Below are positions 8,378 to 17,450 of a stretch of DNA of 64,000 nt, piece by piece. Location: positions 108,805-172,804 of the forward strand of contig NZ_JXBW01000004.1 in NCBI RefSeq assembly GCF_001447355.1. Reading direction: 5' to 3'. Within the stretch, counting starts at the first letter, position 1. Each line of letters opens with the position of its first letter. Below the pieces are notes generated by a model, which was given only the letters and a program-made list of their open reading frames with translations, did not search any database and was not told where the DNA came from. The stretch comes from Alicyclobacillus tolerans (GTDB lineage: Bacteria > Bacillota > Bacilli > Alicyclobacillales > Alicyclobacillaceae). The position numbers were made by a program, and so were the translations under genes.

Positions 8378-9673
8378 CTATTTAGAAATCTGCTGTCCCG
8401 GCATGGTTTGCTCGATGCCCGCACCTGGTTTGCGAGCGCGAACCGCCATCGTCAACAGGACGGCAACGACCAACGACAGTGCCATGAAGATGTAGGATGC
8501 ATTCGGCCCGCCTGTTACGTTGTTCAGGTAACCAACGAAATAGGATCCCACGAACGAGCCCAAGGCCCCCATGCAGTTGATGAGCGCCATGGCGACGCCC
8601 GCGACATTGCTCGGTAAAAGGTCGGGAACAATTGCGAAAAACGGACCGTACGGTGCGTACATGGCGCCGCCGGCGATGACAAGAAGAATGAAGGAAGTGG
8701 TGAAATGCCCAGACCCGGAAACGTAGGACAGGTAAAAGGCCACCGCGCCGACGAGCAAGGAAACCCAGACGTACGCCTTGCGGGTACTCGGCCGGCGATC
8801 CGTCAGAAATGACGTTATCATCATCAAAATGGCGGCAAGTAGAAACGGAACGGAAGATAACCAACCGGTGCTTACGATGCCCACATGCGAAGCCGCCTTA
8901 ATCATCGACGGCAACCAGAGAACGAAGCCGTAGACGCCGATGCTCCAGAAGAAATATTGCAGACTGAGCAAGACAACGGGTCGGGAGGTGAACGCCTCGC
9001 GATAGTTCCGCACAGGGGTGATGCCTGCTTGTTCCGCCGCAAGCGCTGCCGCGACAGCCTGCTTCTCCGCCGCACTCAGCCACCTGGACTCTTCTGGTTT
9101 GTCTTTGACCACTGCCCACCAAATAAACGCCCATATGATGGAGGGCACGCCTTCAATCACAAACATGCCCTGCCAATGAAACCATTGAATCAGATATCCC
9201 GAAATGACCGACATCCATAAGACCGTGATGGGATTGCCAAGGATTAAGAACGTATTTGCGCGTGATCGTTCACCATTTGTAAACCAATGACTGATGAAGA
9301 TCAGCATCGCGGGCATGACAACGCTTTCAACAACGCCGAGCAAAAATCGGTCTACGTAGAGCAACGGCAGATTGGTGATCACGCCTTGCAACGAAGCGAA
9401 GATGCCCCACAAAATGAGTGCCCAAAATACCAGTCTTTTTGCGCTGTACTTCTTTGCATAGTGCGCACCTGGTACTTGAAAGAAAAAATACCCGAGAAAA
9501 AATAGGGATGCCAATAAAGATGACGATGCCGCGTTCATATGCAAGGCCTGCTTTAATCCACCCGCCGCACCCAATCCATAGTTTGACCTATCGAGGTACG
9601 CCAGGCTGTACGTGATGAAAATCACCGGAATGAGCCGGGACCACCTTGAGCCTGGCAGCGACTGTTGCTCCAT
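8378..9673 (-). CDS. MFS transporter, anion:cation symporter (ACS) family
   Basis: A twelve-helix major facilitator of about 431 residues. The N-terminal DRSNYGLGAAGGLKQAL element and the helix-4 region DRFLLGVVESVVMPAMLIFISHWF are typical of ACS-family carriers for organic anions (sugar acids, phthalate, pantothenate-like). The substrate cannot be read from sequence. AAGGAGAG lies directly before the first ATG (9679), which is too close, so the ATG two codons on (9673) is preferred. It lies 190 bases downstream of a LacI-family gene in the same direction with no terminator seen between, so it may be co-transcribed and regulated by that repressor. Confidence 0.87.
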   Translation of the reverse strand: MEQQSLPGSRWSRLIPVIFITYSLAYLDRSNYGLGAAGGLKQALHMNAASSSLLASLFFLGYFFFQVPGAHYAKKYSAKRLVFWALILWGIFASLQGVITNLPLLYVDRFLLGVVESVVMPAMLIFISHWFTNGERSRANTFLILGNPITVLWMSVISGYLIQWFHWQGMFVIEGVPSIIWAFIWWAVVKDKPEESRWLSAAEKQAVAAALAAEQAGITPVRNYREAFTSRPVVLLSLQYFFWSIGVYGFVLWLPSMIKAASHVGIVSTGWLSSVPFLLAAILMMITSFLTDRRPSTRKAYVWVSLLVGAVAFYLSYVSGSGHFTTSFILLVIAGGAMYAPYGPFFAIVPDLLPSNVAGVAMALINCMGALGSFVGSYFVGYLNNVTGGPNASYIFMALSLVVAVLLTMAVRARKPGAGIEQTMPGQQISK

Positions 9674-9865
9674 GTACATCTCTCCTTCTTGAAAGATGAT
9701 TCACCCCTGCACTTGGCATGCGCTGATTGCGTGACATGTTCCACATCTTCGAGCATGCGCGAATCGAATGCTGACTCACCCCCTTTAAGCGTTTCGCGTA
9801 CATCCAGAAGCGGCCGTGTATAGCGAGATGGCATATGGTATCGGTTCCACACTGGCGCGAGAAAC

Positions 9866-10936
9866 TCATTCGCTATGGATTGCCTGCCTATTTGACGAGT
9901 GCGTGCGCATGGACTGCCCCGTGGCAACCTTCGGAGTTGAAGCTCTCTCCTGTAGCGTGGCCGCTACGTAAAAGCGCCGTGGCTCCCCCGCATCTCCAGC
10001 GAGCCGCGCAATCAGGCGATCTGCGGCCGTCACGCCCATCTCGTAGGCGGACTGCGATATGGTGCTGATCCCCACAATTTGCGCCCAGTCTGGGTCATCA
10101 AAACTGATGAGCGCGATGTCATCTGGAATGCGGTAGCCGAGACTCTGTATGGCTAATGCCGCCTTAAGCAATATCACGGCGTTGCCCGTAAAGACGGCCT
10201 TGGCAGTCGCCGTCTTACGACTGACAAATGCTTGAAGGAAATCAAGCAATGACGAGTCGTCGACAACTTGGAAGACGGCGCTCTCCTCCCCTACATGGCG
10301 CTCTGCAATAAATGAGTGGAAGGCTTGCACTCGTTCAATGCGCGTGCTGATGTCGGCGGTGGGCGCTGTCACATAGGCAATGCTGTGATACCCTTGGCGA
10401 ACGAGGTAATCTAGAGCATCATATGTCGCTTGGGTATTGTCCATGCCGACGAGATCGACATGCATTCCGTTTACTTCGCGATCCAGGAGTACGACGGGCG
10501 TTTTTTCCTTTTGCAAGGCGAGTAGCATGCTTTGGTTGTACCCCGTCGTATGAAGGATGAGACCATCGATATGGTGTGAGCGAAGCGTACGGATATAGTT
10601 TTGCTCTTTGGTGGGATCATTGTCCGAGTTGCACACGAGCAAGCTGTAGTGGTGTTTGTGGCAGACGTCCTCGGTTCCGCGGAGGATGGCTGTCGTAAAC
10701 GGATTGGCGATGTCCGCGACGATGATGCCAATGAGCCTGCTCTGCTTGGCCTTTAACCCGCGTGCCATTTGGCTTGGCTCGTAGTTTAAGCCTTGAATGG
10801 CCTGCTCAATCTTGCGATAGGTTTCCTCAGCGATGTATTCGGCTTGATCGCTGAGAAAGCGAGACACGGTTGTCTTTGATACGCCCGCTGCTTTCGCGAC
10901 ATCCGCGATGGTCGGCCGCCGACGGCTATCCTTCAT
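9866..10936 (-). CDS. LacI-family transcriptional regulator
   Basis: A repressor of the LacI/GalR family. The helix-turn-helix and hinge occupy residues ~9-60 (TIADVAKAAGVSKTTVSRFL, then NYEPSQMARGLKAKQS), and the periplasmic-binding-like sensor domain (LIGIIVADIANPF, SFDDPDWAQIVG) fills the rest of 356 residues. The ligand is unknown; the adjacent ACS-type transporter suggests a sugar acid or other organic anion. A near-perfect palindrome of the family type overlaps its promoter, so it probably represses itself and the transporter. Confidence 0.92.
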   Translation of the reverse strand: MKDSRRRPTIADVAKAAGVSKTTVSRFLSDQAEYIAEETYRKIEQAIQGLNYEPSQMARGLKAKQSRLIGIIVADIANPFTTAILRGTEDVCHKHHYSLLVCNSDNDPTKEQNYIRTLRSHHIDGLILHTTGYNQSMLLALQKEKTPVVLLDREVNGMHVDLVGMDNTQATYDALDYLVRQGYHSIAYVTAPTADISTRIERVQAFHSFIAERHVGEESAVFQVVDDSSLLDFLQAFVSRKTATAKAVFTGNAVILLKAALAIQSLGYRIPDDIALISFDDPDWAQIVGISTISQSAYEMGVTAADRLIARLAGDAGEPRRFYVAATLQERASTPKVATGQSMRTHSSNRQAIHSE

Positions 10937-11010
10937 CGGACATTCACCCTCTCGGTGTCTCTTACTCCGTTCCTCGCAAACTCATGGATATGCACAGTCT
11001 GCGGAAGTCA

Positions 11011-11063
11011 TATGAAATCGGTTTCATATAATCACTATAGGCTGGCGGCAACGAGGGTGTCAA
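11011..11063 (-). promoter_or_regulatory. Promoter with overlapping LacI-type operator
   Basis: On the minus strand TTGACA (11063-11058), an 18-base spacer and TATAGT (11039-11034) form a sigma-A-type promoter. The palindrome TATGAAACCGATTTCATA at 11028-11011 (centre CG, as in LacI/CcpA-type operators) covers the expected start site at about 11027. A repressor bound there would block initiation, implying autoregulation of the LacI-family gene that follows. Confidence 0.8.
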
Positions 11064-11389
11064 TCCACCGTAAACGCTAGAAATAGGCGCAAACACGCAA
11101 CATCCCAACGTATGGGCCATTTTTCCGGCCTACACATATGCGGCTCCCACGATGTACGGCTCTTCCTCTAGCACCAAACTTCAGGAAATGCCTTACTTGT
11201 GTATGCGGCCCTTACGTGCAGTAAACCAACCCTATAAACGTCCTAAGCTAAGAGCCCCAATATTCGCGGGTAACGCTGTAAATGTTATGGTGTTCCCATG
11301 TCCCATTGATGTTGAGATCATATTCCGAGAACCCCTCATCACGAAAGCCAACCTTTTCGAGGGCCTTTATGACTCATCATTCGCGCACT
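11064..11389. other. Intergenic stretch with no recognisable feature
   Basis: Between the lacI promoter and the DinB-like gene. I see no convincing coding frame, hairpin with T-run or repeat; frames here that run into 11390-11751 are shadows of the DinB-like gene. Confidence 0.5.
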
Positions 11390-11878
11390 CTATCCCAAAA
11401 CCAAATCTGTATCTGGAGGGACGTAACCAAGTTGTCGAGCCATCGCCACAATTTGGCCTTTGTGATGGAACTCATGCGTTTCCGTATGCGTCAGCAGCCA
11501 TAACGGCGTGGTTGTTTTCGGGGTCTCTTGCCATCGAACGTGATTTTGCACGTGTGCATCCCACTTGGAATGATAGACTTGCAAAAAATGGTCAACCGTT
11601 TCATTCACGAGTTCGAAGCGATCACGAACCCTTTGAACGTCCGAGTTTGTCACCTCATGATCCGACGCGAAAGAAAAATCATGCTGCCGTAATGCAAATG
11701 CACCTAGCCAATACAGGTAGCAATCTGCGACATGAATATACGTTTTTATGATGCTTCCGCTCCCGAACCCGGAAACTGGAGCCTGCAAATCTCGCAACGG
11801 AATGGATTCTAAAAAGACAAACAACGCCTCTCTTGTGGAACGAATCAGGTCATATTGTTGCTTAAGAAGATGATGCAC
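11390..11878 (-). CDS. DinB-family putative metal-binding protein
   Basis: A four-helix bundle of the DinB/YfiT superfamily, about 162 residues. The putative metal ligands are the His in YIHVADCYLYWLG and the pair in THTETHEFHHKGQIVAMARQLGY, the family signature near the C-terminus. Members act as thiol-dependent transferases (bacillithiol or mycothiol) or have no known activity, and none can be assigned here. GTG 11878 follows GGGGGG by seven bases; the ATG at 11893 has no ribosome site and would be almost leaderless, since a TATAAT-like -10 lies at 11908-11903. Confidence 0.82.
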   Translation of the reverse strand: MHHLLKQQYDLIRSTREALFVFLESIPLRDLQAPVSGFGSGSIIKTYIHVADCYLYWLGAFALRQHDFSFASDHEVTNSDVQRVRDRFELVNETVDHFLQVYHSKWDAHVQNHVRWQETPKTTTPLWLLTHTETHEFHHKGQIVAMARQLGYVPPDTDLVLG

Positions 11879-12111
11879 TGTAGAGCCCCCCATTCTTAAC
11901 CAATTATATCACTACTAGCCCGCCGCGAAGTCACATCTACCCATATCCACGCCCGTCACATCTTTCCGTTATGCGCAGCCTGGGTAATCCAGCAAAGCCA
12001 GATACATAGGTCCTATGACCCATTGCGCTTACTGTAAACAAACGCTAACTTGGAATCTGGCGCCCATGAGACAAGACGGGGTGTCAATCCTGTAAGTGGG
12101 AGCCCACACGC

Positions 12112-13365
12112 ATGAATCGTTCACACAGCCAGACCCACGCACAGCCTCTTCCGAAAGAGTCCTATGCGTTTGTCCTTGCCAGTCTATTCAATTCGATGGG
12201 CAGTGCCCTCATCTGGCCCCTGACAACTATTTATGTGCACAATGTTTTACACCGCAATTATGCAGATGCCGGCATTGCACTGTTCTTTCAATCGCTGGCT
12301 ACCATCGTCGGCCAGGTGATGGGCGGGGCGCTTTACGCTCGCCTTGGCCCCCGCAAGCTCATCATCGGCTCGCTCGTGTTGACCGGCTGTGCGCAGTGGA
12401 GCATCATCTTCGCGCGCACCTGGCCATCCTATGTCACCGCCATGACCGTCAACGCCTTTCTCGTTGCCATCACGATGCCCGCAGTCAACGGCTTCGTCGG
12501 CCAAAGGTGGCGGGCGGTGAGCACGCGGCTTTTCAACGTCATGTACGTCAGCAACAACGTGGGTGTGGCCATCGGCACGACGCTCGCAGGGATTCTTGCG
12601 TCCATCTCCTTTTCCTTTACGTTTCTCATCAATGGCCTATCCACGCTGATGTTTGCCGGCTTTCTGGCCGTATTTATGCGCCGCTTCTCCAACGACGAGT
12701 TGGCGGATTGGCAGGCGGGTTTTGGCGCTACACGCCAGCAAAGCCCCATCCTGCTGCTTACACGGTACCATTTGTACGCGTTTGTCGGCATCGGTTCCAT
12801 GCTCGTGAACTTGGCGACGTCCGCTTGGAACTCCGGTGTCGCCCCCTACTTAAATCAGGCAGGGCAATCGCCCGCTTCGTACAGCCTGCTGTGGACCGTG
12901 AACGGGATTGTCATCCTCGTCGGGCAGCCGGTGACCAGCTTCATCAATCGGCGGCTCACACAATCCCTCGCGTCGCGGCTCACTGCAAGCGCTATCCTCT
13001 ATGGCTGTGCCTATGCGCTCATTTTGGCGACCCACGCGACCTATGCGTTGCTCATGGTGGGCATGGTGGTTGCCACGCTCGGCGAAATGCTTATCGCCCC
13101 CACCATCCCCGCGCTCGTCACCACGACCGCACGAGAGCATGCCGCCTTTTATCTCGGCGTAGCCGGAGGCATCGGCAGCGGCGGCCGCCTCATTGGCCCC
13201 ATACTCTTTGGCACCTTGTTCGATCACGCTGGCCTCCCCCCGATTCTCTGGGTGGCGATGGGCGCGTGCGCGATGGCCGTCATGGTCTTCATCGTGCAGC
13301 AGCGTTTGGGACAAGCGGCGCCCCATGCGTCTTATGAGACCACAGACGAGATGGGGCGATTGTAG
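12112..13365 (+). CDS. MFS transporter, drug-exporter-like
   Basis: 417-residue major facilitator with about twelve membrane segments (SYAFVLASLFNSMGSALIWP, then TTIYVHNVL, RLGPRKLIIGSLVL with the loop 2-3 Arg, and a second half GEMLIAPTIPALVTTTA). The layout resembles Bacillus YttB/MdtG-type multidrug or peptide exporters; the substrate is unknown. GTGGGAG lies ~10 bases upstream of the ATG at 12112. It is convergent with the M29-like gene, and the intervening 56 bases hold no obvious terminator. An overlapping frame (12096-13337) is Arg/His-rich and is a shadow. Confidence 0.87.
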   Translation: MNRSHSQTHAQPLPKESYAFVLASLFNSMGSALIWPLTTIYVHNVLHRNYADAGIALFFQSLATIVGQVMGGALYARLGPRKLIIGSLVLTGCAQWSIIFARTWPSYVTAMTVNAFLVAITMPAVNGFVGQRWRAVSTRLFNVMYVSNNVGVAIGTTLAGILASISFSFTFLINGLSTLMFAGFLAVFMRRFSNDELADWQAGFGATRQQSPILLLTRYHLYAFVGIGSMLVNLATSAWNSGVAPYLNQAGQSPASYSLLWTVNGIVILVGQPVTSFINRRLTQSLASRLTASAILYGCAYALILATHATYALLMVGMVVATLGEMLIAPTIPALVTTTAREHAAFYLGVAGGIGSGGRLIGPILFGTLFDHAGLPPILWVAMGACAMAVMVFIVQQRLGQAAPHASYETTDEMGRL

Positions 13366-13421
13366 CTGGCGCACGAGGCTCGGCACCACTCGCCTCATAC
13401 CATAATCCGCAAGGTCATGTC

Positions 13422-14378
13422 TCACACAAGCAGTTTTCCGTTTTTCATCACCAGTTCGTCGTCGAGATACAGCGTCGGCGCCAGCATGACGACATCCAAG
13501 TGCACTCCCGCTTCCACAGTGCCGCCAAACGTCGCGTTGCTGCCAAAGGCCACATGCACCGTGCCTAAGGCCTTTTCATCTTCAAGAATCACACCCGTCA
13601 GCCGCGCTTTATCATTCGTGCCGATACCCAGTTCCGCGACGTTTCGGGCAGCGGGCGTGTCTCCGAGCATCGTAAGCCACTCGTCCCCGCGCTCACCCCC
13701 CGCCGCGACAAGCAACCCCTCGCGCACGGTAAGGCGCACCGGCGTCTGCACAAGCCCGATGCCCGCCAGCGATCCGTCCACGACCAACTCCCCTGTCGCC
13801 GTCCCTTCCACCGGCGCGAGATACGCCTCGCCGGATGGTGCATTCCCTGCTTCCCCTGGATTGCGATAGACACCCGTGCTCGCAATGCCGTGCCTGCCCG
13901 CCAAAGAACAGGTGAACACCGCACCGTCTTTTTCGATCCGTGCCACCCGCGCCCTCGTCAGCCGCTCGGCCACCTTATGCGTCAATGCGGCGACCGCGGA
14001 AAAGTCTGCCGTCATCGGGCCGTGTTCAAACATATCCTCCGTCACGCCCGGCATCGTGGCCACGCGCGCCCCCGCGTCGGAGGCCCGTTTTCGCGCCTGC
14101 GTATGCGTGAGTGATTTCCATGTCGGGCAGACCACCACATCCGCCGCAGCCATGGCTGCCGCAACCGCCGCCGGCGGCTCTGCTCCGTTTTTCGCGCGCG
14201 GCTCCATCTCCACAAGGATGGATTCCGCACCGATATCCTTCCCGGCCTGCCATAAACTGCGGCAAATCGCGTCCCGTGTTCCATCTGAGACAATCACTAA
14301 CGTTTCGCCCGCCTGCAACCCCATCGCATTTACCAGCATGTTGCGCGCTGCATCAATCAATGCCATCGCCTGCACCAT
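13422..14378 (-). CDS. M29-like aminopeptidase (AmpS/AmpT type), short form
   Basis: Related to thermostable metallo-aminopeptidases of family M29 and to NicX-type dioxygenases that share the fold. The N-terminal domain has GETLVIVSDGTRDAI; the C-terminal domain keeps the metal ligands in order: Glu in PSGEAYLAP, Glu in VAELGIGTND, His in GTVHVAFGS and His-Asp in VHLDVVML. At 318 residues it is shorter than classic M29 enzymes (~410), matching the short leucyl-aminopeptidase-like group. It probably cleaves N-terminal residues from cytosolic peptides. Monocistronic by position. Confidence 0.75.
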   Translation of the reverse strand: MVQAMALIDAARNMLVNAMGLQAGETLVIVSDGTRDAICRSLWQAGKDIGAESILVEMEPRAKNGAEPPAAVAAAMAAADVVVCPTWKSLTHTQARKRASDAGARVATMPGVTEDMFEHGPMTADFSAVAALTHKVAERLTRARVARIEKDGAVFTCSLAGRHGIASTGVYRNPGEAGNAPSGEAYLAPVEGTATGELVVDGSLAGIGLVQTPVRLTVREGLLVAAGGERGDEWLTMLGDTPAARNVAELGIGTNDKARLTGVILEDEKALGTVHVAFGSNATFGGTVEAGVHLDVVMLAPTLYLDDELVMKNGKLLV

Positions 14379-14431
14379 ACCCTTCTCTTTTACTTGGACG
14401 ACGCTCTTTCCTCATGCGTCCTTCATCATAA

Positions 14432-14460
14432 CAAAACCCCACCCGCCTGTGCGGGTGAGG
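14432..14460 (-). terminator. Terminator of the riboswitch-controlled secreted protein gene
   Basis: Minus-strand stem ACCCGC / GCGGGT with a short loop, followed by GGGGTTTTG. It lies about 70 bases past the stop of the secreted-protein gene and before the aminopeptidase start. Confidence 0.7.
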
Positions 14461-14528
14461 TCATGGTTGTTGTGATAGGGAAGAGTCAGTGCCAAGTCAT
14501 CCACATGACATTCAGTTGTGACTATCCA

Positions 14529-15284
14529 TCAACCTGCTGAGTTGCCTGTGCCATTTGACGCGTCCGTCGCATTGGTGGCGGTGTTGCCTGTCGAGTTGGT
14601 CGTGGTCACCGTTACGCCACCTGTGCTGTTCGCCGTCGTATTGCTTGTGGTGCTCGTGTTGTTGCTCGTAGACGTGGTTGCGTTGCTCGTGCTATTTGAT
14701 GTGCTGACTGTCACGCCGCCAGTTGTGTTTGTGCTGCCAGACGCCTGAGCGGTACCTTCCACCTTGCTCCAATTGGCTTCGAGTTGCGCGAGCGCTTGTT
14801 GCACCTGTGCTTCATACGTGGCAATAGCCGCCGTGATGGCTGCTTGATTGCCTTTCGCTTTGGCAATGGCACGCTCAAGCTGCCCATGCGCCTGGGCAAT
14901 CTTCACATTCGTCTCCGCCGTCAGCCGGTTTGCAGCCTGCATCAGAATCACGGGTTGCTTATCGTCATCACGCTTTTTCTGCTGATCCTTTGCATCCCGC
15001 TTGTCATCTTTAGCTTGCCACTTGCCGTGGCCATGTGCGTCATCTCCACTCGTATTCGCCGTGGTGTTGGCACTCGTAGAGACGCTTGCCGTGGAATTTC
15101 CGACGATGACATTTGATGTAGCGTTGGCATCGGTGTCCGCCGACCATGTCCAGCCTTGTCCATGTCCGGGATGCGCGCGATGTACGTCACCCCGCGTTGC
15201 GGCGTATGCGACCGATGTGGCAGAAGCAATGACAATCGCTGCAGCTCCGATAGACATCATAGATTTCTTTGTAAAGCGGCCCAT
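14529..15284 (-). CDS. Secreted Ser/Thr/Asn-rich protein under c-di-GMP riboswitch control
   Basis: 251 residues with a signal peptide (KKSMMSIGAAAIVIASATSVAYA). The mature part has a His/Gly/Trp stretch (HRAHPGHGQGWTW), a first STN-rich linker, a charged segment (KDDKRDAKDQQKKRDDD), a ~70-residue helical core (QAHGQLERAIAKAKGNQAA, then YEAQVQQALAQLEANWSKVE) and a ~75-residue low-complexity tail of Ser, Thr, Asn and Gly with repeats of TGGVTV. No known domain and no LPXTG or SLH anchor. A GEMM-I RNA precedes it in the 5-prime leader, so its level should track cyclic di-GMP, as for matrix or adhesion proteins. GGGAGG lies just before the ATG at 15284. A role in biofilm or surface coating is inferred. 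Confidence 0.75.
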   Translation of the reverse strand: MGRFTKKSMMSIGAAAIVIASATSVAYAATRGDVHRAHPGHGQGWTWSADTDANATSNVIVGNSTASVSTSANTTANTSGDDAHGHGKWQAKDDKRDAKDQQKKRDDDKQPVILMQAANRLTAETNVKIAQAHGQLERAIAKAKGNQAAITAAIATYEAQVQQALAQLEANWSKVEGTAQASGSTNTTGGVTVSTSNSTSNATTSTSNNTSTTSNTTANSTGGVTVTTTNSTGNTATNATDASNGTGNSAG

Positions 15285-15324
15285 GTCTGAAATCCTCCCG
15301 AAAAGGTCGATTGGCGGTCATTGG

Positions 15325-15415
15325 GCCCAAGCGGGCAACTGGCTGGCATCATCCACCTGGATGAAGCCCCTCTAGCTTTGCGTCCCATACTTTCGCATGG
15401 TTTGCTTTTGACCGG
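15325..15415 (-). promoter_or_regulatory. Cyclic di-GMP-I (GEMM) riboswitch
   Basis: On the minus strand the leader contains GCAAACC, then a GAAA tetraloop (ATGCGAAAGTAT), then GGGACGCAAAGC, the invariant core of GEMM-I. The second helix pairs CTTCATCC with GGATGATG and is followed by GCCAGCCAGTTGCC, the expected 3-prime strand. It lies 40-130 bases upstream of the ATG at 15284. A small hairpin GCCC-GCTTG-GGC at its 3-prime end and a GGTCA/TGACC pairing option may form the expression platform; with GGGAGG only ~35 bases on, translational control is as likely as termination. Confidence 0.9.
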
Positions 15416-15488
15416 CCTACAACTAGATTTCGAGAGTAGGGAGGAGAGTACGGGGGTTCTGGTTAATCATTCCACACCGAAATATAGA

Positions 15489-15525
15489 TTGCCCTAACCA
15501 CATCGGTTACATGCAGTTAGGGCAA
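15489..15525 (-). terminator. Hairpin after the TPR lipoprotein gene
   Basis: A 10-bp inverted repeat TTGCCCTAAC / GTTAGGGCAA with a 17-base loop, 20 bases past the lipoprotein stop. The minus strand continues TCTATATTT, a weak T-rich tail, so this is a probable but imperfect terminator. Confidence 0.55.
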
Positions 15526-15544
15526 AGCTTCGATCACGCGAACA

Positions 15545-16186
15545 TCACTTGCTGCTATTCGCTTTACTTGCGGATTGGCCGCCTTCTAAAGTTTGTAGTT
15601 CAGATTGTAAGGTAGCATAGGCCGGATCGGACGATTTGACCTTTTTCAATCCTGTCTCAATCACCGATTTTGCGGCTGATACATCTCCTAACTTGGCTTC
15701 TGCTGCGGCCAGTTGATACCAGCCAAACGCGTAACTCGGATCAACCTTGGTGGACTGCTCGTAATATGGGATTGCAGACTTTACATCGTTCTTCAGAATG
15801 CGATACACATTCCCAATTGCCGTTAATGCCTCACCCGAGTTCGGCTGCAACGCGGCTGCCCGTTTATAATACGTAATAGCCGTACTCGCATCGCCATTCA
15901 TTAGCGCGCTTTGTGCCGCCGTCAACTGCGCTTTGTAGCTTTTAACATCCTTTTGCGCAATTTGGACCAGATGCTGTTGATTAGCCTTCCCGGCAATGGT
16001 TTTCGATCCCGTTATAAGGTTGTTGCCGTGTGTAACAGCCGTCTCGTTTGGATTGGTCAACTTAGCCGTCACTTTCGAATTTGTGCTATTGTTCGAAGAC
16101 GCAGTATTAGTTTGTCCACACCCAGACAACGCTACAATACAAGCAATCATGCATCCAACTGAAGCAAACGCTGCTCGTTTCTTCAT
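15545..16186 (-). CDS. TPR-containing lipoprotein
   Basis: The start at ATG 16186 follows GGAGGAGATAGG. The N-terminus is a lipoprotein signal with lipobox LSGC (Cys at residue 23), then a Ser/Asn/Thr-rich linker. About three tetratricopeptide repeats follow from residue ~85 (AQSALMNGDASTAITYYKRA, then LQPNSGEAL; IPYYEQSTKVDPSYAFGWY; AAKSVIETGLKKV). TPR lipoproteins usually act as assembly or adaptor factors at the outer face of the membrane. The large surface-protein gene lies directly upstream in the same direction behind a terminator. The partner is unknown. Confidence 0.8.
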   Translation of the reverse strand: MKKRAAFASVGCMIACIVALSGCGQTNTASSNNSTNSKVTAKLTNPNETAVTHGNNLITGSKTIAGKANQQHLVQIAQKDVKSYKAQLTAAQSALMNGDASTAITYYKRAAALQPNSGEALTAIGNVYRILKNDVKSAIPYYEQSTKVDPSYAFGWYQLAAAEAKLGDVSAAKSVIETGLKKVKSSDPAYATLQSELQTLEGGQSASKANSSK

Positions 16187-16248
16187 CCTATCTCCTCCGT
16201 TGGTCCGTGATGATTTGGGCCACGTAGACATTCCATACCACTACAACA

Positions 16249-16285
16249 AAACGTGTCTGTATGAAGGACATACAGACACCAGCAA
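16249..16285 (-). terminator. Terminator of the large surface-protein gene
   Basis: An 11-bp perfect stem GTGTCTGTATG / CATACAGACAC with a 5-base loop. On the minus strand it is followed by GTTTTGTTG. It lies about 95 bases beyond the stop at 16374. Confidence 0.8.
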
Positions 16286-16373
16286 TCGTTCTATCAAATT
16301 GTAGCATAGAGTGCCTAGAAGGTCATTGCTTGGTCCACATTACCGCGTGATCACTAAAGTGGTAACGGTAATA

Positions 16374-17450
16374 TCAATAATTAGGAAAAAAGTACACGCT
16401 GCCCACGGCCGACGACTGTGACGCCGCATAACCCGGTCCTTGAGCAATAACACTGACCGTAAAGTTTCCTCCTTGCCCATTCGTCATCTGTGCAAGTTCC
16501 TTAACATCGTCAGCGCTGAATGTATAAGACGTCGATGTCGACCAAAAACCGGCCTCATACGGATTATTTGAATCCGACGGGTTTTGCGCAACAAGCTGAA
16601 TGTTGTATACGCTCGCTCCCTGAACTGGGTTCCAAGACACCGTGAGGTTTCCGTCGGCGTCTTCTCTCAGAGTTCCACCAATAGGCGCATCAATCTCCTG
16701 AATGTTGGCCGCTGTCCCATACGTTTGGGCGACAACTGATCCAGATGACGAAATACCAGACACCTGAATACTGTAGTCGCCAGACTGAATCGGCGTACCT
16801 GCAATACTCCAGCTGTACTCACCATTCTGATAAGTGACGTAATCTGTTGGAACACCACTCTCCCAACTTGATCCTCCTGATGATTGCGGGTTGCCTTGAA
16901 TAAAATACATGGAAGCACCACCCATTGGAATCCAACTTACAATAAGTGAAGATGGATCGAATGTAGGTGCTTGATACGCGGAAACGTAGGTAGCCCCACT
17001 CGATCCGCCGTAGTTCGCGCCGGGCATTGAAGTCGGATTGACGCTGACCCCAGTTGCCTGGGACTGCAGACTATTTCCGTAGGGGATACCATCAACGTTC
17101 CCCGCATACTGCGCTTGTAACTGATAATTACCAGATGGAGCGGCACCAGACAAATCTAGATATCCATCACTCGCCAACGTCTGCACGTTGTACGTCTGAG
17201 CTGGATCGCCCGCAGTTTTCAGTGTCATGTCTATCCACGTTGCGTCGAGCGCAGGAGACCAACTCACGATATTGTTGTTGACAGAAAGGACGGGCGTAGC
17301 CAGCAGCCCATTTTCCGGTGGAGCACCCGGATCTACTTGCGCAATCTTCAATGGTTCAGTTGTTGCATTCTGTCCACTTGATGTACTGGTTCCTGATGTA
17401 CTGGTTGCTGATGTACTGGTTCCTGATGTATTGGTTCCTGATGTACTGGT
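16374..17450 (-). pseudogene. C-terminal, fibronectin-III-like part of a large surface protein, separated by in-frame stops
   Basis: In the same frame as the gene at 17544-18860 and directly continuous with it through the 15-bp repeats. It encodes at least three beta-sandwich modules of fibronectin type III style, each marked by VSW and a following Tyr-rich strand (NNIVSWSPALDATWIDM; SSLIVSWIPMGGASMYFI; GNLTVSWNPVQGASVYNI), and ends GSVYFFPNY. No signal peptide, and the first ATG (17351) has no ribosome site, so it is unlikely to be made alone. Restoring three repeat codons (17544-17546, 17499-17501, 17451-17453) would give a single protein of about 828 residues. Confidence 0.75.

Noticed and set aside
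12096..13337. 413-residue plus-strand frame overlapping the second MFS gene
   Set aside because: Arg/His/Cys-rich shadow; the frame from 12112 has membrane helices and a ribosome site.
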